Origin: Lepturacanthus savala
Lineage: Eukaryota; Chordata; Actinopteri; Scombriformes; Trichiuridae
Direction: 5' to 3'
NCBI GenBank assembly: GCA_030544235.1
Contig: CM060461.1
Location: 31,344,133 to 31,408,132 of the forward strand
Length of the DNA stretch: 64,000 nt
Of this stretch, positions 13,446 through 23,400 are shown piece after piece; position 1 is the stretch's first letter, and every line of letters starts with the position of its first letter. The notes beneath the pieces are model-generated. The model was not told the DNA's origin. It saw only the letters and a program-made list of their open reading frames with translations, and ran no database searches. The translations under genes and the position numbers were made by a program.

Positions 13446-13502
13446 CCGGAAGTAGACGTCACTCTGCAGCGCCCCCCTGCGGCCGGAAGTAGACGTCACT
13501 CT
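13446..13502 (-). promoter_or_regulatory. DHX30 proximal promoter with duplicated ETS and CRE-like sites
   Basis: Just upstream of the DHX30 start codon, CCGGAAGTAGACGTCACTCT occurs twice, about 37 bp apart. Each copy pairs an ETS-type core (CCGGAAGT, the GABPA/NRF-2 class typical of housekeeping and mitochondrial-protein genes) with a CRE-like TGACGTC read on the minus strand. The region is GC-rich with no TATA box. The AAGATGGCG at the start codon also resembles a YY1 site. Binding is inference from motif match. Confidence 0.55.
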
Positions 13503-13506
13503 ACAT

Positions 13507-13588
13507 CAGGGGTGTCAAACTGCAGTCCTGGAGGCCGGTGTGGGTGCAGGCCCGCACCGGCCTCCAGGACTGGAGCTTGACACATGTG
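13507..13588. mobile_element. 82-bp miniature hAT-like palindromic element with 8-bp target duplication
   Basis: The element is flanked on both sides by the 8-bp direct repeat CTCTACAT (13499-13506 and 13589-13596), the target-site duplication length of hAT transposons. The ends form an imperfect terminal inverted repeat (CAGGGGTGTCAA and the complement of TTGACACATGTG). The inside is a long hairpin, with CAGTCCTGGAGGCCGGTG pairing with CACCGGCCTCCAGGACTG around a short loop. It has no coding capacity. GTGTCAAACT...CTGGAGG ends are common in fish non-autonomous hAT repeats. It sits between the DHX30 and elastase promoters. Confidence 0.75.
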
Positions 13589-14060
13589 CTCTACATCAAC
13601 AGTTTTAATTATTTTGAATTCGATTTAATATTCGATTATATATATTATATACGCACACACATTTTACACACACATGACATTTTCCTGTGTAATCTACCCA
13701 AAGTTTGGCTCCATATTGATAAATGAAGATATTTATTTTAGTTATCATCTGTACCATTTAACAAAAAAGCTCTTAATAAATAATAACTGCCACATTTTAA
13801 GGGTCATAACATTTTCTTCTTAATTAACACATTAATCTGACAATCAAAGGATCCCCCCTTTATTGTGAACTCAAGGTTTTGTAATGCAGTAGTAATATAT
13901 TTATTAGGTTCTTAAGGAAATGAATGTAATGGTTATTAAAAGGAAAAGTAAGAAATATAAAGTAATGAAATGTTGCAGAAACAGCAGATTTACAGCCGTT
14001 ATCAGACTCCTTCTCTCTCAGCATCTGGAGATTAGAAGAAAACTCTCAGGCTGTTTCTGC

Positions 14061-14069
14061 TATAAAAAG
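14061..14069 (+). promoter_or_regulatory. TATA box of the elastase gene
   Basis: TATAAAAAG lies about 32-40 bp before the first ATG at 14101. That implies a very short 5' leader, as is usual for pancreatic zymogen genes. A CATCTG E-box lies further upstream, near 14021. Confidence 0.6.
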
Positions 14070-14097
14070 CTGAGCAGATGAGATTTGGTAGTTTTGG

Positions 14098-14100
<3 letters not shown>

Positions 14101-14132
<32 letters not shown>

Positions 14133-15245
14133 AGTGGGCCTCCTCTTCCTGCTGACTGTCTCAGCTGGTGAGTTCATGTCATATTTAATGTCAGCTTCCC
14201 TCCGGCTGTGTTGATGGTGTTTTTCTGGTCATCTTCTAGTTTCTGGCTGTGGGGAACCAGCTTTTCCAGCCGTCAGCAGCCGCGTGGTGAACGGGGAGGA
14301 AGCTCGACCTTATTCGTGGCCCTGGCAGGTTTCTGTGGAGTCGTTCTTTCCGACATGTGGAGGAACTCTAGTCGCTGCTAACTGGGTGCTGACTGCTGCC
14401 CACTGCATCACGTCAGGAAACACGCAAATAAAATCCAGTAATGGTCACATTTCCACATCTGAATCCCTGTCTCTATTAAAACCAGCTGTTTGTCTTTCTA
14501 TCAGGTTCCACATGTATAAAGTGGTTCTTGCTGAACATGACATGGACAAGGAAGAAGGACCTGAACAGTCTATTATGGTGGAGAAAATGATCGTCCATCC
14601 CCGGTGGAACAAACACTGTGTGTCCTGTGGGTAAGAATCAGTAAATATGTCCCTGAAGAAGCTGCAGATCACTACTTTCTGAGAATAAATCTTTAAAAAG
14701 TGCTGCCATGTTAATATTTCTCTAATGAAGGTTTGACATCGCTCTGCTGAAACTGGAGAAAAGTGCAGTTTTCAGTGATAAGATCCAGGCAGCGTGTTTA
14801 CCAGCAGCTGGAGCTTCTCTGACCAATCAGCAGCTCTGTTACATCACAGGCTGGGGCCGCCTCTACTGTAAGATCAATATGTTACCAATATGTTACCAAT
14901 ATATATTATACTGTTAGATCAATATGTTACCAATATGTTACCAATATATATTATACTGTTAGATCAATATGTTACCAATATGTTACCAATATATATTATA
15001 CTGTTAGATCAATATGTTACCAATATGTTACTAATATATATTATACTGTTAGATCAATATGTTACCAATATGTTACCAATATATATTATACTGTTAGATC
15101 AATATGTTACCAATATGTTCCCAATATATATTATACTGTTAGATCAATATGTTACCAATATGTTCCCAATATATATTATACTGTTAGATCAATATGTTAC
15201 CAATATGTTCCCAATATATATTATACTGTAAAATCAATCAATCAT

Positions 15246-15277
<32 letters not shown>

Positions 15278-18025
15278 TAATATATATTATATTAATATAA
15301 TATATTATATTAACATATATTATATATTAATATTATATATATTATTATATATATATATATTTATATATATTATATTAATATATATTATATATTATAAAAT
15401 ATATTACACCCGTTTCCTGTTTTTTTTTTTCTTTTCTTTCTTTCAGAGTAAATTTAACACAAAGAGAAATTTACTAAATTTATATAAAAAGATTAAATCA
15501 ACTGTTTCATCATAAAAGTTTTTTCACCATTAATTTATTTTATTTCTATAGCTGGTCACCACTTTATTTATTTATATTAGATTTTTATTTTTATATTGGA
15601 CCCAGGTCTCCTACTCTATTTATATATTATATATGTTACAGCTAATGGACCCAGGTCTCCTACTCTATTTATATATTATATTATATATATGTTACAGCTA
15701 ATGGACCCAGGTCTCCTACTCTATTTATATATTATATTATATATATATGTTACAGCTAATGGACCCAGGTCTCCTACTCTATTTATATATTATATTATAT
15801 ATATGTTACAGCTAATGGACCCAGGTCTCCTACTCTATTTATATATTATATTATATATATATGTTACAGCTAATGGACCCAGGTCTCCTACTCTATTTAT
15901 ATATTATATTATATATATATGTTACAGCTAATGGACCCAGGTCTCCTACTCTATTTATATATTATATTATATATATGTTACAGCTAATGGACCCAGGTCT
16001 CCTACTCTATTTATATATTATATTATATATATATGTTACAGCTAATGGACCCAGGTCTCCTACTCTATTTATATATTATATATGTTACAGCTAATGGACC
16101 CAGGTCTCCTACTCTATTTATATATTATATTATATATATGTTACAGCTAATGGACCCAGGTCTCCTACTCTATTTATATATTATATTATATATATATGTT
16201 ACAGCTAATGGACCCAGGTCTCCTACTCTATTTATATATTATATTATATATATATGTTACAGCTAATGGACCCAGGTCTCCTACTCTATTTATATATTAT
16301 ATATGTTACAGCTAATGGACCCAGGTCTCCTACTCTATTTATATATTATATTATATATATGTTACAGCTAATGGACCCAGGTCTCCTACTCTATTTATAT
16401 ATTATATTATATATATGTTACAGCTAATGGACCCAGGTCTCCTACTCTATTTATATATTATATATATGTTACAGCTAATGGACCCAGGTCTCCTACTCTA
16501 TTTATATATTATATATGTTACAGCTAATGGACCCAGGTCTCCTACTCTATTTATATATTATATATGTTACAGCTAATGGACCCAGGTCTCCTACTCTATT
16601 TATATATTATATATATGTTACAGCTAATGGACCCAGGTCTCCTACTCTATTTATATATTATATATATGTTACAGCTAATGGACCCAGGTCTCCTACTCTA
16701 TTTATATATTATATATATGTTACAGCTAATGGACCCAGGTCTCCTACTCTATTTATATATTATATTATATATATGTTACAGCTAATGGACCCAGGTCTCC
16801 TACTCTATTTATATATTATATATATGTTACAGCTAATGGACCCAGGTCTCCTACTCTATTTATATATTATATTATATATATGTTACAGCTAATGGACCCA
16901 GGTCTCCTACTCTATTTATATATTATATATGTTACAGCTAATGGACCCAGGTCTCCTACTCTATTTATATATTATATATATATGTTACAGCTAATGGACC
17001 CAGGTCTCCTACTCTATATATTATATTATATATATGTTACAGCTAATGGACCCAGGTCTCCTACTCTATTTATATATTATATATATGTTACAGCTAATGG
17101 ACCCAGGTCTCCTACTCTATTTATATATTATATATGTTACAGCTAATGGACCCAGGTCTCCTACTCTATTTATATATTATATTATATATATGTTACAGCT
17201 AATGGACCCAGGTCTCCTACTCTATTTATATATTATATATATGTTACAGCTAATGGACCCAGGTCTCCTACTCTGCAACAGGCCGTTGTTCCTGTGGTGA
17301 ATCACAGCATCTGCAGTCAGACTGACTGGTGGGGAAGTTCAGTCCAAACCAACATGATCTGTGCAGGAGGAGGGAGTCAGTCAGCCTGTCACGTAAGAAC
17401 AACTAGATAATTAACTAGATAATTAACTAGATAATTAACTAGATAATTAACCAGATAATTAACCAGGAGGAGGGAGTCAGTCAGCCTGTCACGTAAGAAC
17501 TAGATAATTAACTCACATCAACCAGAGCTATAAGAAATTCATGTTAATGAATCCAGAGCTGCAATAAACCAGACTTGATGAATCCAGAGCTGCAATAAAC
17601 CAGACTTGATGAATCCAGAGCTGCAATAAACCAGACTTGATGAATCCAGAGCTGCAATAAACCAGACTTGATGAATCCAGAGCTGCAATAAACCAGACTT
17701 GATGAATCCAGAGCTGCAATAAACCAGACTTGATGAATCCAGCCGTATCTTGACCCTCCTTCAGGGGGATTCTGGAGGTCCTCTGAACTGTCAGGACAGA
17801 GATGGACGGTGGTTCGTTGAGGGAATAACGAGTTTTGTTGATGGTCGAGGTTGTAACGAACCTCAGAAACCAACCGTCTTCACTCGAGTGGCGTCGTTCA
17901 GCTCCTGGATCAGCGAGGTAAGACCCACAAATATAAAACACTTTATACTTCAGAGAAACAACGAGTTTATCTTCTCATTGTTTTAAATCCTGTTTTATTT
18001 CTTTTAGACAATGGCCCAAAACTGA
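14101..18025 (+). CDS. cela3b: Chymotrypsin-like elastase family member 3-type (proelastase), complete
   Basis: Secreted pancreatic serine protease zymogen of the S1A family. Exons: 14101-14167, 14240-14411, 14505-14630, 14731-14867, 17250-17392, 17765-17917, 18008-18025 (816 nt, 271 aa, stop TGA), close to the usual elastase length. The order is: a run of ten Met codons with a short hydrophobic signal peptide; an activation peptide ending SSR before VVNG; His77 in TAAHC; Asp124 in GFDIALLK; Ser218 in GDSGGPL. The triad is intact. SFV in the S1 wall and the phrases GPEQ, CYITGWGRLY and WWGSSV fit CELA3 rather than CELA1/2 or chymotrypsin C. The donor after exon 2 (ac|gtcagg) is the least certain border; its 93-bp intron contains no in-frame stop, so retention would add 31 residues. 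Intron 4 (2.4 kb) is almost entirely repeat arrays. Whether it is the 3a or 3b paralogue cannot be decided. Confidence 0.88.
14868..15232. repeat. Donor-derived array, 45-bp unit, elastase intron 4
   Basis: Eight units begin exactly at the exon 4 donor (TACT|GTAAGATCAATATGTTA). Each later unit repeats TACTGTTAGATCAATATGTTA, the same junction with one change, followed by an AT-rich stretch. The last copy reads ACTGTAAAATCAAT. A 113-residue open frame across it is a repeat artefact. Confidence 0.9.
15240..15400. repeat. AT-rich simple repeat
   Basis: (TA)n and TATATTAATA runs between the two junction arrays of elastase intron 4. Bases 15401-15590 that follow are AT-rich and featureless. Confidence 0.9.
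15590..17249. repeat. About 31 decoy copies of the elastase exon 5 acceptor and exon start
   Basis: Each unit of roughly 45-56 bp contains TATATGTTACAG|CTAATGGACCCAGG and on to CTCCTACTCT, that is the splice acceptor plus the first 26 nt of exon 5, followed by TATTTATATATTATAT. I counted 31 such copies plus a 32nd that continues into the real exon at 17250. The oldest copy (15598) is truncated. The exonic part is nearly invariant, while the AT part varies in length. Confidence 0.95.
17398..17515. repeat. Duplicate of elastase exon 5 end and donor, with AACTAGATAATT repeats
   Basis: The last roughly 30 nt of exon 5 and its donor (CAGTCAGCCTGTCAC|GTAAGAAC) are repeated at 17464-17500. Several 13-bp TAACTAGATAATT units lie between. 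The second donor is a perfect copy. Confidence 0.9.
17541..17742. repeat. Minisatellite, 31-bp unit, elastase intron 5
   Basis: About 6.5 copies of GATGAATCCAGAGCTGCAAT plus AAACCAGACTT, ending about 22 bp before exon 6. It is open on the minus strand only as a repeat artefact. Confidence 0.93.
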
Positions 18026-18050
18026 AAGTGTTTCCAGGCTGTGACGATTC

Positions 18051-18065
18051 AATAAAATGAATAAA
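18051..18065 (+). terminator. Elastase polyadenylation signals
   Basis: Two AATAAA hexamers (18051-18056 and 18060-18065) lie 26-40 nt after the stop codon. The 3' UTR is therefore very short, typical of pancreatic protease genes. Confidence 0.7.
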
Positions 18066-18230
18066 ACTACTCTTTGTCTTGTATATTGCATCTAAATTAT
18101 ATTATAGGAAAATAATTCAATATTTATGAGACATTTTTAAAGATTAAACCAACTCTTTAACATGATGCACATTTAAATATATGTTGAAGTGAAAGGGTCA
18201 AAATATTAATTTCAGATTAAAGATTCATTC

Positions 18231-18236
18231 TTTAAT
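18231..18236 (-). terminator. Possible WRNIP1 poly(A) signal (ATTAAA)
   Basis: An ATTAAA hexamer on the minus strand lies about 105 nt downstream of the WRNIP1 stop (18342-18344), within the 317-bp tail-to-tail gap to the elastase gene. It is a common variant signal; the call rests on motif and position only. Confidence 0.35.
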
Positions 18237-18341
18237 ATCTTTAACATACACAACATGTCAAAGGTGTAAATTAAAGTGAAGGATGAGCAGCTGCATTAAA
18301 TCAGATTGATGATCTACAGATTTTATATTTAACATGGAGAG

Positions 18342-21300
18342 TTATTCTGGTTCTGGTTGGGTCCAGGTGAAGAAGTCTGTTCCCTGCAGTTCTTCAGGTA
18401 GATACTCCTGCTCCACGGGTCCAGAGAAGTCCGGGTTGTACTTGTAGCCGCGAGCGTAGCCCAGTTGCTGCATCAGCAGGGTCGGAGCGTTCCGGAGGTG
18501 CAGCGGAACCGGAGGTAACGGACCTTTATGGTTCCTCAGACAGGCCTTCACGTTACTGTAGGCTCGATAAACCTCCACCGACTTAGGGGCTCGGGCCAGG
18601 TACACGGTGCACTGAGCCAGAATCACCTGAAAAAAACCAGATACACGGTGCACTGAGCCAGAATCACCTGAAAACAACCAGGTACACGGTGCACTGAGCC
18701 AGAATCACCTGAAAACAACCAGGTACACGGTGCACTGAGCCAGAATCCCCTGAAAACAACCAGGTACACGGTGCACTGAGCCAGAATCCCCTGAAAACAA
18801 CCAGATACACGGTGCACTGAGCCAGAATCACCTGAAAACAACCAGGTACACGGTGCACTGAGCCAGAATCACCTGAAAACAACCAGGTACACGGTGCACT
18901 GAGCCAGAATCCCCTGAAAACAACCAGGTACAGTGCACTGAGCCAGAATCCCCTGAAAACAACCAGATACACGGTGCACTGAGCCAGAATCCCCTGAAAA
19001 CAACCAGGTACACAGTGCACTGAGGCAGAATCACCTGAAAACAACCAGGTACATGGTGCACTGAGCCAGAATCACCTAAAAACAACCAGATACACGGTGC
19101 ACTGAGCCAGAATCACCTGAAAACAACCAGGTACACGGTGCACTGAGCCAGAATCACCTGAAAACAACCAGGTACACGGTGCACTGAGCCAGAATCCCCT
19201 GAAAACAACCAGGTACACGGTGCACTGAGCCAGAATCCCCTGAAAACAACCAGATACACGGTGCACTGAGCCAGAATCACCTGAAAACAACCAGGTACAC
19301 GGTGCACTGAGGCAGAATCACCTGAAAACAACCAGGTACATGGTGCACTGAGCCAGAATCACCTGAAAAAAACCAGATACACGGTGCACTGAGCCAGAAT
19401 CACCTGAAAACAACCAGGTACACGGTGCACTGAGCCAGAATCACCTGAAAACAACCAGGTACACGGTGCACTGAGCCAGAATCCCCTGAAAACAACCAGG
19501 TACACGGTGCACTGAGCCAGAATCCCCTGAAAACAACCAGATACACGGTGCACTGAGCCAGAATCCCCTGAAAACAACCAGGTACACGGTGCACTGAGCC
19601 AGAATCACCTGAAAACAACCAGGTACACGGTGCACTGAGCCAGAATCCCCTGAAAACAACCAGGTACAGTGCACTGAGCCAGAATCCCCTGAAAACAACC
19701 AGATACACGGTGCACTGAGCCAGAATCCCCTGAAAACAACCAGGTACACAGTGCACTGAGGCAGAATCACCTGAAAACAACCAGGTACATGGTGCACTGA
19801 GCCAGAATCACCTAAAAACAACCAGATACACGGTGCACTGAGCCAGAATCACCTGAAAACAACCAGATACACGGTGCACTGAGCCAGAATCACCTGAAAA
19901 CAACCAGGTACACCGTGCACTGAGCCAGAATCACCTGAAAACAACCAGGTACACGGTGCACTGAGGCAGAATCACCTGAAAACAACCAGGTACACGGTGC
20001 ACTGAGCCAGAATCACCTAAAAACAACCAGATACACGGTGCACTGAGCCAGAATCACCTGAAAACAACCAGATACACGATGCACTGAGCCAGAATCCCCT
20101 GAAAACAACCAGATACACGGTACACTGAGCCAGAATCCCCTGAAAACAACCAGGTACAAGGTGCACTGAGCCAGAATCACCTGAAAACAACCAGGTACAC
20201 GGTGCACTGAGCCAGAATCACCTGAAAACAACCAGGTACACGGTGCACTGAGCCAGAATCACCTGAAAACAACCAGGTACACGGTGCACTGAATCACCTG
20301 AAAACAACCAGATACACGGTGCACTGAGCCAGAATCCCCTGAAAACAACCAGGTACACGGTGCACTGAGCCAGAATCCCCTGAAAACAACCAGGTACACG
20401 GTGCACTGAGGAAAATCACCTGAAAACAACCAGGTACACGGTGCACTGAGGCAGAATCACCTGAATACAACCAGGTACACCGTGCACTGAGGCAGAATCA
20501 CCTGAAAACAACCAGGTACACGGTGCACTGAGCCAGAATCACCTGAAAACAACCAGATACACGGTGCACTGAGCCAGAATCACCTGAAAACAACCAGGTA
20601 CACGGTGCACTGAATAACCTGAAAACAACCAGGTACACGGTGCACTGAGCCAGAATCCCCTGAAAACAACCAGGTACACGGTGCACTGAGCCAGAATCCC
20701 CTGAAAACAACCAGGTACACGGTGCACTGAGCCAGAATCCCCTGAAAACAACCAGGTACAAGGTGCACTGAGCCAGAATCACCTGAAAACAACCAGGTAC
20801 ACGGTGCACTGAGCCAGAATCACCTAAAAACAACCAGATACACGGTGCACTGAATCACCTGAAAACAACCAGGTACACCGTGCACTGAGCCAGAATCACC
20901 TGAAAACAACCAGATACACGGTGCACTGAGCCAGAATCCCCTGAAAACAACCAGGTACACGGTGCACTGAGCCAGAATCCCCTGAAAACAACCAGGTACA
21001 CGGTGCACTGAGCCAGAATCCCCTGAAAACAACCAGGTACACGGTGCACTGAGCCAGAATCCCCTGAAAACAACCAGGTACACGGTGCACTGAGCCAGAA
21101 TCCCCTGAAAACAACCAGGTACACGGTGCACTGAGCCAGAATCCCCTGAAAACAACCAGGTACACGGTGCACTGAGCCAGAATCACCTGAAAACAACCAG
21201 GTACACGGTGCACTGAGCCAGAATCACCTAAAAACAACCAGATACACGGTGCACTGAATCCCCTGAAAACAACCAGATACACGGTGCACTGAGCCAGAAT

Positions 21301-23362
21301 CCCCTGAAAACAACCAGGTACACCGTGCACTGAGCCAGAATCACCTGAAAACAACCAGATACATGGTGCACTGAGCCAGAATCACCTGAAAACAACCAGA
21401 TACACGGTGCACTGAGCCAGAATCACCTGAAAACAACCAGGTACACCGTGCACTGAGCCAGAATCCCCTGAAAACAACCAGGTACACGGTGCACTGAGCC
21501 AGAATCCCCTGAAAACAACCAGGTACACGGTGCACTGAGCCAGAATCACCTGAAAACAACCAGGTACACGGTGCACTGAATCACCTGAAAACAACCAGAT
21601 ACACGGTGCACTGAGCCAGAATCCCCTGAAAACAACCAGGTACACGGTGCACTGAGCCAGAATCCCCTGAAAACAACCAGGTACACGGTGCACTGAGCCA
21701 GAATCACCTGAAAACAACCAGATACACGGTGCACTGAGCCAGAATCCCCTGAAAACAACCAGGTACACGGTGCACTGAGCCAGAATCACCTGAAAACAAC
21801 CAGGTACACGGTGCACTGAGCCAGAATCCCCTGAAAACAACCAGGTACACGGTGCACTGAGCCAGAATCCCCTGAAAACAACCAGGTACACGGTGCACTG
21901 AGCCAGAATCCCCTGAAAACAACCAGGTACACGGTGCACTGAGCCAGAATCCCCTGAAAACAACCAGGTACACGGTGCACTGAGCCAGAATCCCCTGAAA
22001 ACAACCAGGTACACGGTGCACTGAGCCAGAATCCCCTGAAAACAACCAGGTACACGGTGCACTGAGCCAGAATCCCCTGAAAACAACCAGGTACAAGGTG
22101 CACTGAGCCAGAATCACCTGAAAACAACCAGGTACACGGTGCACTGAATCACCTGAAAACAACCAGATACACGGTGCACTGAATCACCTGAAAACAACCA
22201 GATACACGGTGCACTGAGCCAGAATCACCTGAAAACAACCAGGTACACGGTGCACTGAATCACCTGAAAACAACCAGGTACACGGTGCACTGAATCACCT
22301 GAAAACAACCAGGTACACGGTGCACTGAGCCAGAATCACCTAAAAACAACCAGATACACGGTGCACTGAGCCAGAATCACCTAAAAACAACCAGATACAC
22401 GGTGCACTGAGCCAGAATCACCTAAAAACAACCAGATACACGGTGCACTGAATCACCTGAAAACAACCAGATACACGGTGCACTGAGCCAGAATCACCTG
22501 AAAACAACCAGATACACGGTGCACTGAGCCAGAATCACCTGAAAACAACCAGGTACACGGTGCACTGAGCTAGAATCACCTGAAAACAACCAGGTACACG
22601 GTGCACTGAGGAAAAATCACCTGAAAACAACCAGGTACACGGTGCACTGAGCTAGAATCACCTGAAAACAACCAGGTACACCGTGCACTGAATCACCTGA
22701 AAACAACCAGGTACACCGTGCACTGAGCCAGAATCACCTGAAAACAACCAGGTACACGGTGCACTGAGGAAAAATCACCTGAAAACAACCAGGTACACGG
22801 TGCACTGAGCTAGAATCACCTGAAAACAACCAGGTACACGGTGCACTGAGCCAGAATCACCTGAAAACAACCAGTAGCTGATGGAGCTTCAACTAAAGCA
22901 GAAAACCTACTTCACATTCCGGCATTCCGATGAAATGACAAGCCTGGAAGGTGGAAACAGCTTGAGGAAGAGCAGCAGGATCAGCCAGTCCTGCCAAAAT
23001 AATAATTAATATATATAAATACACACGGCTCAAAGACATATCAGCCAGTCCTGACAACATTACATATATAACATGACAGATCTCTGGTGTTTAGCCTTAT
23101 TTATCCACAGATTTTAACCCTGACACCTATATAAAACTCAGATATAGTATAGTTTTTATTTAATCCTTAGTATTTATATTAGTATTATTTAACTCTGACA
23201 CATACCCACGTCCTCGCTGGCGAAGCAGACCAGGCGGCGGGCAATGATCAGTGGGTCCTCTCCACCCTGCAGCATCCGACCCAACCAGTAGAGGGAGGCG
23301 TTCTGGTCGGAGCCTCGGAGGGATTTATGTAGAGCTGAGATACAGCTGTAGTGCTCTTCACC

Positions 23363-23400
<38 letters not shown>

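Noticed and set aside
21382..22086. 234-codon minus-strand frame and many relatives in 18.6-22.1 kb
   Set aside because: They arise from the 41-bp WRNIP1 acceptor repeat. Not independent genes, though exonisation of units remains possible.
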